A stretch of 64,000 nucleotides of DNA from Mortierella sp. BCC40632 (taxonomy: Eukaryota; Mortierellomycota; Mortierellomycetes; Mortierellales; Mortierellaceae): contig WAEK01000020.1 of assembly GCA_011634665.1 (NCBI GenBank), forward strand, positions 632,001-696,000, read 5' to 3'. Under the pieces are notes generated by a model. That model worked only from the letters and a program-made list of their open reading frames with translations. It did not search any database and had not been told where the DNA came from. Position numbers and translations under genes: made by a program. This document shows positions 25,744 through 35,304 of this stretch, one piece after another (positions within the stretch are counted from its first letter, which is position 1; each line of letters starts with the position of its first letter).

Positions 25744-25959
25744 CTACAGAAGACTTGGTCCAGAAATCGCCCCTGTGACCGACTGATTCATGAGCTTCTC
25801 GAGGGCCTGTTCATATGTCATGGTGTTGGTGTGTGATCGAGACACGCCTGCTTCGACCGACGAACGCTGGATCTGAGTTGATGAGCGAGGCGAGTGAGCA
25901 GGAGTGGAGGAGGCCGAGTTGGTCTTGTTCTTGTTACCGAGACGCTTGAAGAAAGACAT
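25744..25959 (-). CDS. FFK small protein, SFFKR type, copy A (71 aa)
   Basis: Function unknown; a member of the small-protein family that fills 25.7-56.1 kb. The protein starts MSFFKRLGNKNKTNS: aromatic FF plus Lys/Arg, then an NK-rich basic stretch. STPAHSPRSST follows, with two proline-directed phospho-sites. The second half is MTYEQALEKLMNQ, a short probable helix, ending TGAISGPSLL. There is no signal peptide, cysteine or membrane helix. The first ATG after the TATA box (TATAAAA on the minus strand at 26117-26123) is the start; the extra frame upstream lacks an ATG. Divergent partner: TFFKT copy A, 876 bp away. All four SFFKR copies encode identical protein, which argues for selection or recent homogenisation. 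Confidence 0.8.
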   Translation of the reverse strand: MSFFKRLGNKNKTNSASSTPAHSPRSSTQIQRSSVEAGVSRSHTNTMTYEQALEKLMNQSVTGAISGPSLL

Positions 25960-26834
25960 GATGGAGAGTGGTTTGTTCTGGTGTAGTTGGTTCTTGATGA
26001 AGGGTTTGGTTGACAGGATGAGCAAGAGTGGTTCTTGGATCAGCTTTAGTTTGTTGAAGTAGAGTCGAGTTGTGAGTGATAAGAAGAGAGGGGAGAGAGT
26101 GAAGGAATGCGATGGGTTTTATAGAGATCTGAGTTGTTATTCAGGGTCCACAAAGCGTTCGACATAATTAGAGTGAGAGACCTCACTGTGTCCAAAGAAG
26201 GGATCCATGTGCATCCTGGTTGACTTGGCGCGCCACAAGATGGACAGTGCGAAGAACGGCCAATGGACAGATTGGAGCAACACTTTGACCCGCAGTTGGA
26301 TTCGCTGGGTTTTTCTCCGCAAAGGTGAGAGCAGAAGACCCGCAGCACCCGCAGCCACGCCGCTTGCCTTGGCGGGGGACAACCTTAATTGACTTATTAT
26401 TCCATAAATCCCGCTGAAGACAAGGTTAGACATGGTTACTCGATTCGGCAGCGAGTACACTTCCTCTCATTTCCATAGAAGAGAACAGACATGACATAGT
26501 GTGTTGCACAGAGAAGAAGCATACAATGAGCGAACACCGCCTTCCTCTTTCTTGTCGACCGACCTTGGCAGAGCCAGTCCCAGTGCCGAAAATGTGCCGA
26601 GCTTGCCGAGCTTGCCAAAAACAAACACAAGTCGGAAGTCGGAGGGTCTACTCGCTGTCCGAGTCTATTTACCATCCGTTGCCACCTTCAATACTCGAGT
26701 ATAAATACCTCTCCTCCTCCCCTTCTCTCTCTGGCTCCACATCAACTAAGCTACTCTCTCCAGTTCAAGAACAAGCCTCGGCCATCACAAACACAATCAA
26801 ACACTCAAACCTCGCCACTCTCACTCCTACAACA
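25960..26834. promoter_or_regulatory. Bidirectional promoter of module A
   Basis: A minus-strand TATAAAA (26117-26123) serves SFFKR, and a plus-strand TATAAATA (26700-26707) lies about 128 bp before the TFFKT start. The middle contains a conserved GC-rich block near 26335-26390 with repeated CCCGCAG and a GGCGGGGG element (a CreA/Mig1-like core), and further right a 9-bp tandem, GCCGAGCTT twice plus GCC (26596-26616). Spacing between the starts is 876 bp, as in module D, against about 922-925 bp in B and C. Leaders are CA/CT-rich and contain no upstream ATG. Confidence 0.7.
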
Positions 26835-27029
26835 ATGACTTTCTTCAAGACCTTCTCCAAGAACAAGACTGCCTCTGCTGCCTCTACTCCAGCTCAGACT
26901 CCTCGCTCTTCGATCCAGATGCAGCGACCAACTTCAGACAAGCAACAGACAACCATGACTCTTGACCAGGCACTCGAGATTGCCATGTCGCGATCAGTTG
27001 GCGGAATCTCAGGTCCTAGCCTTCTCTAA
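26835..27029 (+). CDS. FFK small protein, TFFKT type, copy A (64 aa)
   Basis: Function unknown. The layout parallels SFFKR: MTFFKTFSKNKTASAAS, then STPAQTPRSSIQMQ, a Gln/Thr-rich linker, the helix MTLDQALEIAMSR and the terminal SVGGISGPSLL. The ISGPSLL end is shared with SFFKR, so the two types are clearly paralogous. The start has a good context (acaacaATGac). The 3' flank contains AATAAATCATAA about 220 bp after the stop, a plausible poly(A) signal, conserved in copies B and D. Proteins of copies A, B and C are identical. The size and the strong TATA box suggest an abundant, inducible transcript (inference). Confidence 0.8.
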   Translation: MTFFKTFSKNKTASAASTPAQTPRSSIQMQRPTSDKQQTTMTLDQALEIAMSRSVGGISGPSLL

Positions 27030-27759
27030 ACCACTCACCAGCAATGGCCTCTCTTCTCCAACGGAGGTGTCTCTCTAATGGGTCATTCTCCTTCTCAGAG
27101 CAATTGTCTCCAGACTCATTTGCTTCGCATCGCATCCAATATCCAATCTCATGGATCATCGCATAGACTCTTATCCATACCCTCTTGACCACTCGCATTC
27201 TCGTGAGTGGGTTCTTGTATTTTTACTTTCAGCTCCTTTCATTTCTTGAATAAATCATAATTTCATCTTGAACTGTCTTGTCTACTTGAACTTGGACAAT
27301 GAGTGAGGTGAGCTGGTACTGAGAGTGTGGTCTAAGAAGAACACTCTGGAAACAAGCACTCGTCGATCACAAGCACTGATCGAGGCATCCCAACCATCTC
27401 GGTATACTCAATGCCTCTCAAATTCATGATTGTAGCTTGGTCAATCTGCAGCGAACATCGCTCGATCATTAAGGCGAAGGCTAGTGAAAGTATTTCTTGA
27501 CTGTGCTTGAGGTAACATGTACTTGTGATACTCGCCTGCTGTCACTGCCTCAGCCCTGACTTCGCGCCAAATCCCACCAATGTCCCTCTCAGAAGATGAA
27601 AAGGTCATGGTTCGTGACAATTGATCCGTCTTGATACCCTGTTTGTGGTCTGCTCCTTGGATAGAGCGTGCTTCGCATATTCTAGAGTCATTTCAACTGA
27701 CTTCTGAAGATAGCTCGTTCTCTCAGTTGCTCCACCTAGCAAAGTAGCTATAGGGACTA
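27030..27759. other. 3' flank of TFFKT A and unique spacer
   Basis: The first 300 bp are the conserved TFFKT 3' flank. From about 27340 to 27760 the sequence has no recognised counterpart in the other modules and no convincing frame. Confidence 0.5.
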
Positions 27760-28400
27760 TCACGGATCGACCACATCTCCTCTGGACTTGTTGCCTGCAA
27801 TATGAATATGCAAAGCTCCTCCATACTCTACACCACTATAGATAACTCGCAAGGAGTCAAAATCTGTCTTTGAACAGGAGCTGGTCATATCCGTGCTTCC
27901 GGACGACACGGCAGATTTCTCTTCTGCCCCTTCGATCTCGCATTCAAGTGCTACATCGAGGCTAGTAGTCATCCCGACAGAAGGCTGAATGGAACAAGAT
28001 GAGTCGAGAACGCCATGGCTTGGATATACTCAAACATGAATGGACGCCCGAGTGTTTATTCGCCTCTCTCCTACTCTAGAAGTTGTCGGGTATCGTTTTG
28101 CCCGTGGTCCCCCATTGGCTTGTGGCGGAAGCCGAAGTGCTGGAGTGTATTTCTGGCAGAATGGAAATCGAAACGGTCGATGGCACAGCCTTGACCAGCA
28201 TGGAATTCCCCCTATGCTCGTTCTCGCATTTTCTAAGGAACAGTGACAGAGTTTGTGAGAAACTCAGAGCATGGTCTGCCATGTCTGGATACAGAGCGTG
28301 GAGGGGGGACGCTCTGAGGGAGAGAAAAAAAGCCTCAGCACCACTTGACTGGTCTTCTACACATTCCAACAACCGAAATTAAGGTCAGAGCTCAGCAAAG
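27760..28400. pseudogene. Shared non-family segment, possible decayed gene (left copy)
   Basis: This stretch is clearly repeated at 54120-54660 but contains no FFK gene. On the minus strand a 70-codon frame (27972-27760, starting MTTSLDVALECEIEG) is open. In the right copy the same start, MTTSLDVALECEI, is followed by an indel and runs out of frame within about 25 codons. On the plus strand a frame near 28083-28240 is largely kept in both copies (MSGIVLPVVPHWLVAEAEVLEC..). I recognise neither product. It may be a relic of a gene caught in the duplication. Confidence 0.35.
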
Positions 28401-28719
28401 AATGCTCGATGGAATTGCTATTTTCTACCCTGATTCCCTGATTCAAGCCTCCAGCCAGCTTCTCCCATCTTTGCCAGCTTGATGGAGAAAGAGGGCGAAG
28501 TGAGAGACCAATGCGCAAAAACACAGCTTGTCCGTTGACATGTCTTGGTCTGGGGACTCTTTGAGGAGTATAAAAGGCCTTGTAGTCTTCTCTCATCATC
28601 ACCAACATCACCAAATCGCATCCAAGCCAAGCTCAGCCAACAGCTCTCTCTCTCCTTCTCTCTCTCTATTTCTCTCCCTCGCTTCAAGTTCCTCCTCAAT
28701 CTCTTCAAACACTACCGCC

Positions 28720-28929
28720 ATGGCCTTCTTCAAGTCCCAAAAGAACCAGACCACCTCTGCCACTGTCACTCCTGCTCAGACTCCTCGTACTTCTATCTCC
28801 GAGCATGATCAGCGTCCTGAAGGCACCACAGCTGCCACCACAGCCTCCAAGACCAAGGCTGATACTCATACCTTGCACCAACTCATGACCACAGTCATGC
28901 ACGGTGGCCGCAACGGCATCATCATCTAA
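28720..28929 (+). CDS. FFK small protein, AFFKS type, copy A (69 aa)
   Basis: Starts MAFFKSQKNQTTSATVTPAQTP: same FFK start, a QN/K stretch and TPAQTPRTS phospho-site block. The linker is Thr/Ala-rich (GTTAATTASKTK). The C-terminal part HTLHQLMTTVMHGG aligns in position with the MTLDQAL helix of the other types but ends GRNGIII instead of ISGPSLL. Function unknown. TATAAAA at 28569-28575 lies 145 bp before the start, followed by a CT-rich leader without ATG. AATAAA occurs near 29107. The gene converges with SFFKR copy B. Confidence 0.8.
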   Translation: MAFFKSQKNQTTSATVTPAQTPRTSISEHDQRPEGTTAATTASKTKADTHTLHQLMTTVMHGGRNGIII

Positions 28930-29370
28930 GGATCACTCGTCATTCGAGGATCACTCTGCAAGACCTCACTGATCAAGGAGCAACTCCACAAGGCATCTAC
29001 CAGCTGCTCGATCCCTCTAGACACAAGCTGTTTGATAATACATACCCTCCCTCCCCTCTCCCTAGCACTACCTCAAGTCTCTTGAGCAACCACTGTACAC
29101 TACACTCAATAAACCATTAGTTATACAAATAGATTGAGGATGATGCTGTAGGCAGCAATATTTTAATGAGCTCGAGATGATGATTATAGAGAACTCAAGT
29201 GATGCGGTCTAAGGATATGAATACATGATGCAGTGGTCTATGAAGTGGCTATTGCTGGAACCCTTGTCAATGTTTGGGTTCCTGGCTGGTATCTGGGTTT
29301 CTGAAGAGAGAAGAGCAAGAGAGAATGAGGAGAGAGGTGTGTCTCTGTCTCTGGGTCTCTTTATCGGACT
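28930..29370. other. Convergent 3' region between AFFKS A and SFFKR B
   Basis: Both 3' UTRs overlap here: AATAAA on the plus strand near 29107, and a minus-strand ATTAAAATA near 29160. The mirrored copy at 53036-53475 is nearly the same length. Confidence 0.6.
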
Positions 29371-29586
29371 CTACAGAAGACTTGGTCCAGAAATCGCCCC
29401 TGTGACCGACTGATTCATGAGCTTCTCGAGGGCCTGTTCATATGTCATGGTGTTGGTGTGTGATCGAGACACGCCTGCTTCGACCGACGAACGCTGGATT
29501 TGGGTCGATGAGCGAGGTGAGTGAGCAGGAGTGGAGGAGGCCGAGTTGGTCTTGTTCTTGTTACCGAGACGCTTGAAGAAAGACAT
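29371..29586 (-). CDS. FFK small protein, SFFKR type, copy B (71 aa)
   Basis: Protein identical to copy A. The DNA differs at silent positions, for example the GACCCAAATCC variant where copy A has AACTCAGATCC (sense strand, codons around STQIQ). TATAAAA lies on the minus strand at 29744-29750. Copy D in the right arm carries the same silent variant, while copy C carries the A variant. The gene is divergent from TFFKT B with 925 bp between starts. Confidence 0.8.
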   Translation of the reverse strand: MSFFKRLGNKNKTNSASSTPAHSPRSSTQIQRSSVEAGVSRSHTNTMTYEQALEKLMNQSVTGAISGPSLL

Positions 29587-30510
29587 GATGGAGAGTGGTT
29601 TGTTCTGGTGTAGTTGGTTCTTGATGAAGGGTTTGGTTGACAGGATGAGCAAGAGTGGTTCTTGGATCAGCTTTAGTTTGTTGAAGTAGAGTCGAGTTGT
29701 GAGTGATAAGAAGAGAGGGGAGAGAGTGAAGGAATGCGATGGGTTTTATAGAGATCTGAGTTGTTATTCAGGGTCCACAAAGCGTTCGACATAATTAGAG
29801 TGAGAGACCTCACTGTGTCCAAAGAAGGGATCCGTGTGTATCCTGGTTGACTTGGCGCGCCACAAGATGGACAGTGCGAAGAATGGCCAATGGACAAATT
29901 GGAGTAGCACTCTGAACCGCAGTTGGATTCGCTGGGTTTTTCTCCGCAAAGGTGAGAATAGAAGAGACCCGCAGCACCCGCAGCCACGCCGCTTGCCTTG
30001 GCGGGGGACAACCTTAATTGAATTAATGCCGCACACGACTCTTGTATGCCGGAGAGACAAGAGCCAGAGAGATGGTTACTCGATTCGGCAGCGAGTTCAA
30101 TCCTGCTACTGCTCTCAGTCCCCTCCCTCCTTCCAGAGCAAAAAGAAAAGGGGAGGGAGCAGACATGACATAGTGTGTTGCACAGAGAAGAAGCACACAG
30201 TGAATGAACACCGCCTTCCTCTTTCTTGTCGACCGACCTTGGCAGAGCCAGTCCCAGTGCCGAAAATGTGCCGAGCTTGCCGAGCTTGCCAAAAACAAAC
30301 ACAAGTCGGAAGTCGGAGGGTCTACTCGCTGTCCGAGTCTATTTACCATCCGTTGCCACCTTCAATACTCGAGTATAAATACCTCTCCTCCTCCCCCCTT
30401 CTCTCTCTGGCTCCACATCAACTAAGCTACTCTCTCCAGTTCAAGAACAAGCCTCGGCCATCACAAACACAATCAAACACTCAAACCTCGCCACTCTCAC
30501 TCCTACAACA
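29587..30510. promoter_or_regulatory. Bidirectional promoter of module B
   Basis: Shares both TATA boxes, the CCCGCAG/GGCGGGGG block and the GCCGAGCTT tandem with module A. A segment of about 100 bp is replaced: B has an ATTAATGCCGCACACGACTC stretch and a GA/CT-rich GAGGGAGGG/AAAAGAAAAGG segment near 30100-30160, where A has CCATAAATCCCGCTGAAG and TTTCCATAGAAGAG. Module C has the B form. Confidence 0.7.
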
Positions 30511-30705
30511 ATGACTTTCTTCAAGACCTTCTCCAAGAACAAGACTGCCTCTGCTGCCTCTACTCCAGCTCAGACTCCTCGCTCTTCGATCCAGATGCAG
30601 CGACCAACTTCAGACAAGCAACAGACAACCATGACTCTTGACCAGGCACTCGAGATTGCCATGTCGCGATCAGTTGGCGGAATCTCAGGTCCTAGCCTTC
30701 TCTAA
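30511..30705 (+). CDS. FFK small protein, TFFKT type, copy B (64 aa)
   Basis: Protein identical to copy A, with coding DNA and 3' flank almost unchanged to the AATAAATCATAA signal. TATAAATA at 30374-30381. The downstream 1.2 kb, up to MLFDCC A, is part of the inverted arm and has no other gene. Confidence 0.8.
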   Translation: MTFFKTFSKNKTASAASTPAQTPRSSIQMQRPTSDKQQTTMTLDQALEIAMSRSVGGISGPSLL

Positions 30706-31934
30706 ACCACTCACCAGCAATGGCCTCTCTTCTCCAACGGAGGTGTCTCTCTAATGGGTCATTCTCCTTCTCAGAGCAATTGTCTCCAGACTCATTTGCT
30801 TCGCATCGCATCCAATATCCAATCTCATGGATCATCGCATAGACTCTTATCCATACCCTCTTGACCACTCGCATTCTCGTGAGTGGATTCCTGTACTTTT
30901 ACTTCCAGCTCCTTTCATTTCTTGAATAAATCATAATTTCATCTTGAACTGTCTTGTCTACCTGAACTTGGATGATGATTGAGATGAGCTGGTACTGAGA
31001 GTGTGATCCAGGAGACTCGCTCTGGAAAAAGACAACTGTCAGTCATAGGGGCGCTGAGCAGGGTATCCAGTATCTCGGTCTTGACCCTTTGAGTGTGTAG
31101 CCAAGAGTGTGATACCCAATGCTTCTGTGCGGCACAAATCTCTGGCTGTGGTCATTTGGAAAGAACACTACCTATTTTTTTTTTTTTTTTTTTTTTTTTT
31201 TTGTATTCTCAAGACGATTGTGAGTTCTCCGGCCCAGCTCAGTTTTGACAATGCTTGAAGCAGCAAGTACTTACAATTGCCTCCTGTTGCCCATGTCGGT
31301 CCTACCACAATGCCAAACACAACCATTGTCCCGTACAGAGAACTAGAAAAGTTGCAATTAATTGTTTCGGCACCCATTTGATGTGTTCCTTGCATGGCAA
31401 GCGTACCGTGGCGTACCTGTCAAACCGCAACCTTTTCAATCGACTCCTGTGCTTGTAGAGTGTCACAAGAATCTTTTACAAGATGTGCCAAGCCAGTCCA
31501 AGCCAGTCCAAGCCAGTCCAAACTTGTCCATGAGCTGAACAGGGTGCCTAAAAGAGCTCACATCAAACATTAAACTTTGCCAAGGCCTCTACGCCTTTAC
31601 TACGATACTGGCACTGGTGAGTCGTAGCCCTACAATGCAGGGTTACTCGGGGGTTTCTACTGGCCATTGCGCGATGGTTGCTTGATATGGAGCGGTGGGA
31701 AGAGTCGATTCCACAGCTGCCAAGGTCGCTGGGAAGAGGAGAGCGGGCCCCGGACTGAACTCTTCCTTTCGTGAAGAGCGAATATAAAGACTGTCCTCAA
31801 ACCGTTCATGCCACCAGCATATCACTCGTTTGCAAACCTCTCGAAACAAGCAGAACTCACTCACTAAAGACATCCCTACAAACTACTCTCTTTCCTTGTT
31901 CCCACTCTCTTCACCAAAAAGAAAGAAAAAAAAG
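30706..31934. other. Spacer between TFFKT B and MLFDCC A, with T-run and 10-bp tandem
   Basis: Contains a pure T-run (about 31174-31202) and three perfect AAGCCAGTCC units plus one degenerate unit (31491-31530). Both recur as complements in the right arm (A-run near 51261-51283; tandem at 50942-50980). The last 150 bp hold the MLFDCC promoter, with TATAAAG at 31783-31789. Confidence 0.7.
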
Positions 31935-32159
31935 ATGCTCTTCGACTGCTGCCTTAATCCACCCCGCCATCAAAGCGTTCGTCGCAATTCGACAGAGAGT
32001 GATGCCACAACGTGTCAAAACAGGAGCGTAACAGGAACAATCGAGACTTTCCAGATGTGGTCCAATGGGCCCAAACTTCCCTGTACGAGTGAGCCGCGTT
32101 ATCCAAGGACAACCCCTCCTTTCTCAAGTCTCAATCACTACCGCGTTTTTGAGCGATAG
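31935..32159 (+). CDS. MLFDCC small protein, copy A (74 aa)
   Basis: An unrelated small-protein type inside the same cluster. It starts MLFDCCLNPPRHQSVRRNSTES, with two adjacent Cys near the N-terminus (possible palmitoylation or metal ligands, inference), a basic RR patch and NST. The middle is variable. The C-terminal block YPRTTPPFSSLNHYRVFER matches copy B (YPRTVPPFSSSNRYHVFEL). Its ATG is the first after the TATA box, 150 bp downstream. Function unknown. Having a second copy with conserved ends and a variable middle supports it as a real gene. Confidence 0.7.
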   Translation: MLFDCCLNPPRHQSVRRNSTESDATTCQNRSVTGTIETFQMWSNGPKLPCTSEPRYPRTTPPFSSLNHYRVFER

Positions 32160-32496
32160 ATCGGGCGTTGCATTCCTCGTTGCATTCCTCGTTGCCTCGA
32201 TTGTCAAGGCGTGTCTCTGTATATTTTTCATCCATACTCACTGCAATCCTCACAACATAAAAGAAAGTAATAAACTATTCTTCCATTCCCGGAGTAAGAA
32301 ACAACCCTTACAAAGAAAGGACGGGACAAGGTTGCAATTTTATATACAAATGGTCTGTGATTAGAGGAGCTACTGATGACTATTTTGAGGCTGAGAAATG
32401 GGGATGGCAATATTAAATCTTGAGACGACCAAAGGCGGAGCTAGTCAGACTTGGTATTAATTTTGATCGGGTACGAGGTAGAGAAGACAAAGAGTC
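32160..32496. other. Convergent 3' region MLFDCC A / GFLK left
   Basis: 337 bp between stops; the mirrored interval on the right is 342 bp. It is AT-rich, with an AAGTAATAAAC stretch near 32264. No gene is seen. Confidence 0.5.
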
Positions 32497-32727
32497 TTAG
32501 AGGAGACAAAGTGAGCTTGATGTTGCCATTACGCCTTTGTCAGAGAACATCTGGATCACATCTTGTGGCGAGAGAACTCGGTCCTCTTGAGATTGAGAAG
32601 GTAGTTTCGGTGCGGGCCACTTTGGTTGTCGCTTCTGAGTTTTTTGTTTTTCAGAGACGGAGGGTGGGATAGATGACGGTGCAGACGGTGAAGTCTTGTT
32701 CTTGGTCAAACATTTGAGAAAACCCAT
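32497..32727 (-). CDS. FFK small protein, GFLK type, left copy (76 aa)
   Basis: Starts MGFLKCLTKNKTSPSAPSS: FL replaces FF, and the TKNKTSPS stretch is typical of the family. The C-terminal half has RVLSPQDVIQMFSDKGV, in place of the MTxxQALE helix, and ends SLCLL. It pairs with the GFLK gene at 49689 (RVLSPQEVIQMLSDKGV, ending KPCLL). The terminal Cys-Leu-Leu recalls a prenylation-like end but is not a CaaX box. TATAAAAA lies on the minus strand at 32857-32864, 130 bp upstream of the start. Confidence 0.75.
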   Translation of the reverse strand: MGFLKCLTKNKTSPSAPSSIPPSVSEKQKTQKRQPKWPAPKLPSQSQEDRVLSPQDVIQMFSDKGVMATSSSLCLL

Positions 32728-33649
32728 GATTGTGGATATGGAGTAAGAGGCAGGGAGTAGAAAATCTTAACTAAGGAGCAGTGAAAGGTATGAAGGTAAG
32801 AAAGCGCAGGTATTGTCTTGTGGATCGTAAACGAACGAGACAGGGCAAAGAAGAGGTTTTTATACTGCTCTCGGTATCCCTGCTAATAGTTCTGAAGTTC
32901 GTCAATTCAAAGTGCCCTCCTGCCTCTCCCTGCTTGGCTTTGAGGGCCAATACCTCGTCACCTGCTTGGCCGACTCAGCTGCCCCTTTCTATTTTTTATG
33001 CAAGGTTGCTCCATTAGTCCGCCGCGGCTTTCAGCCCCCGCAGCAAATAATGGGTAGGAGTCCTCGCTAGCAAGGCGGACTGCGGTTGGTCTTTGGGCAA
33101 GCGTCTTTTTAGAAAGAAAAGAAACAAGGCCCGTGCAATTGAGGCCTCAAGATGGCACGAGTCGAACTAGACCCGGCTCCACTCTTGCTTTCAGTCAGCC
33201 ATCTCTTTGGGCGTAACGATTTCTCGATGATTCCGGTCCGCAGCATAACACGCCCCGAGATTACGATGCAACCTTGATTATTGACCTGCAGAAGATGAGC
33301 AACTAAAGTCCACGAAGAACACTCGTGGTTGAGAGCCGGTCGCAAACGCGGTCCATCACAAGGGAAAGCTATGCATGGAAGACACTTCTTGGCGCAGAGG
33401 TTGAAAGCATCAAAGAAAAGAAAAGAAGAAAAGGGAAAACAGGGTCAGTGCCCTGTAGTGATTTACTACTTAATTCGTGGCAAATCCTGCCAACTTTGTG
33501 AATATAAAACAGCTCCCATAACGACCGAGGCGGCTGCAACCATCTCATTTTTCAGTATTCGCGTGTCCATCTCCCCTTTCCCCCCACTTGATTCCTACTC
33601 TCAGCCCCTTGCTTTATTTTTGCATTCTCTTAACCTTGCCGCTCTCCAG
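32728..33649. promoter_or_regulatory. Divergent region between GFLK (left) and PLLK genes
   Basis: Holds TATAAAAA for the left gene (32857-32864) and TATAAAA (33503-33509) for the right one. A CCGCGG...CCCCCGCAGC motif sits near 33022-33044, again the CCGCAG core seen in the pair promoters. No gene is seen. Confidence 0.55.
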
Positions 33650-33874
33650 ATGCCACTCCTGAAGCTCTTTGGAAAAAAGTCCAACAAGAACAAGTCAACT
33701 TCACAGGCTTCCACTCCAGTCGACTCGCCCAGATCCTCACTCAATTCGTTCCGCGTCTCAAGCATCGCTTCTTCACGAGAAACAAGAGTCCTAACACCAG
33801 ATGAAGTGAAGCATATGCTGTCCAAGGCAAAAAACGGAACCGCCACCGTAGTCTTTCCCCCAACTGGTCGCTAG
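33650..33874 (+). CDS. FFK small protein, PLLK type (74 aa)
   Basis: Starts MPLLKLFGKKSNKNKSTS, the most basic start of the family, followed by STPVDSPRSSL, the same double S/T-P plus RSS block. The C-terminal helix is RVLTPDEVKHMLSKAKNG and the end is VFPPTGR. The helix is closest to the GFLK type. The start is the first ATG after TATAAAA (33503-33509), 140 bp downstream. It occurs once in the window. Its place in the mirrored order corresponds to the TLSK gene at 48193. Confidence 0.75.
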   Translation: MPLLKLFGKKSNKNKSTSQASTPVDSPRSSLNSFRVSSIASSRETRVLTPDEVKHMLSKAKNGTATVVFPPTGR

Positions 33875-34188
33875 TTGTCTACATAAATCTCACTCACTCA
33901 CTCTCTATTTGATTCACAATTCAATTTATCATCCATGTCCATCAGAAGGTGTGGCAACTGAACAAAGTCAATGGAAAGCTCATATTAGACTTATAAAAAG
34001 AGAAAACTGTTTATGTGCGCGATGTATTAATTATTGATATAATGTGGTAACAATATAAGAAGCAACATTCTATGCTTAATGATGTTTGCTACATGGGTAT
34101 GCTTGTAATGAATATCGTCCAGCAGAACTCGGTAGTCCTGAGAAACAACACCTTCATGAGTATTTGGGAGCTATTATCGCAGAATGGT
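33875..34188. other. Convergent 3' region PLLK / TFFKT C
   Basis: 314 bp, AT-rich. The conserved TFFKT 3' flank of modules A, B and D is absent: similarity stops within about 20 bp after the TFFKT C stop codon, marking a duplication breakpoint near 34170-34189. Confidence 0.6.
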
Positions 34189-34383
34189 TTAGAGAAGGCT
34201 AGGACCTGAGATTCCGCCAACTGATCGCGACATGGCAATCTCGAGTGCCTGGTCAAGAGTCATGGTTGTCTGTTGCTTGTCTGAAGTTGGTCGCTGCATC
34301 TGGATCGAAGAGCGAGGAGTCTGAGCTGGAGTAGAGGCAGCAGAGGCAGTCTTGTTCTTGGAGAAGGTCTTGAAGAAAGTCAT
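34189..34383 (-). CDS. FFK small protein, TFFKT type, copy C (64 aa)
   Basis: Protein identical to copies A and B, in opposite orientation. The TATA box is TATTTATA on the plus strand at 34511-34518. It lacks the usual 3' flank with its poly(A) signal, so its transcript must end differently from the other copies. Confidence 0.8.
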   Translation of the reverse strand: MTFFKTFSKNKTASAASTPAQTPRSSIQMQRPTSDKQQTTMTLDQALEIAMSRSVGGISGPSLL

Positions 34384-35304
34384 TGTTGTAGGAGTGAGAG
34401 TGGCGAGGTTTGAGTGTTTGATTGTGTTTGTGATGGCCGAGGCTTGTTCTTGAACTGGAGAGAGTAGCTTAGTTGATGTGGAGCCAGAGAGAGAAGGGGA
34501 GGAGGAGAGGTATTTATACTCGAGTATTGAAGGTGGCAACGGATGGTAAATAGACTCGGACAGCGAGTAGACCCTCCGACTTCCGACTTGTGTTTGTTTT
34601 TGGCAAGCTCGGCAAGCTCGGCACATTTTCGGCACTGGGACTGGCTCTGCCAAGGTCGGTCGACAAGAAAGAGGAAGGCGGTGTTCATTCACTGTGTGCT
34701 TCTTCTCTGTGCAACACACTATGTCATGTCTGCTCCCTCCCCTTTTCTTTTTGCTCTGGAAGGAGGGAGGGGACTGAGAGCAGTAGCAGGATTGAACTCG
34801 CTGCCGAATCGAGTAACCATCTCTCTGGCTCTTGTCTCTCCGGCATACAAGAGTCGTGTGCGGCATTAATTCAATTAAGGTTGTCCCCCGCCAAGGCAAG
34901 CGGCGTGGCTGCGGGTGCTGCGGGTCTCTTCTATTCTCACCTTTGCGGAGAAAAACCCAGCGAATCCAACTGCGGTTCAGAGTGCTACTCCAATTTGTCC
35001 ATTGGCCATTCTTCGCACTGTCCATCTTGTGGCGCGCCAAGTCAACCAGGATACACACGGATCCCTTCTTTGGACACAGTGAGGTCTCTCACTCTAATTA
35101 TGTCGAACGCTTTGTGGACCCTGAATAACAACTCAGATCTCTATAAAACCCATCGCATTCCTTTCTCTCTCCCCTCTCTTCTTATCACTCACAACTCGAC
35201 TCTACTTCAACAAACTAAAGCTGATCCAAGAACCACTCTTGCTCATCCTGTCAACCAAACCCTTCATCAAGAACCAACTACACCAGAACAAACCACTCTC
35301 CATC
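34384..35304. promoter_or_regulatory. Bidirectional promoter of module C
   Basis: 922 bp between starts. It is the B-type promoter in inverse orientation (TCTTTTTGCTCTGGAAGGAG and GCATTAATTCAATT segments), with TATA boxes at 34511-34518 and 35142-35148. Confidence 0.7.

Larger units (their letters stand above)
25560..27340. repeat. Divergent gene-pair module A (SFFKR-/TFFKT+)
   Basis: First of four copies of a 1.5-1.8 kb unit: SFFKR 3' flank, SFFKR, bidirectional promoter, TFFKT, TFFKT 3' flank. It matches modules B (about 29160-31030) and D (about 51470-53250) throughout, and C (34189-35730) within the genes and promoter. Similarity to module B ends near 27340, after the GGTACTGAGAGTGTG sequence. 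Confidence 0.85.
27760..32159 (+). repeat. Left arm of the 4.4 kb inverted duplication
   Basis: Reading rightwards, this arm holds a shared non-family segment (27760-28400), AFFKS A, SFFKR B (-), TFFKT B (+), the spacer with a 10-bp tandem and a T-run, and MLFDCC A. The same elements occur in mirror order and orientation at 54660-50253. Spacings match closely: AFFKS stop to SFFKR stop is 442 against 441 bp, and TFFKT stop to MLFDCC start is 1,230 against 1,220 bp. Confidence 0.85.

Noticed and set aside
25960..26025. N-terminal extension of SFFKR (LILSTKPFIKNQ...) in all four modules
   Set aside because: The extension has no ATG; its first codon is TTG. The conserved ATG at MSFFK is the first after the TATA box.
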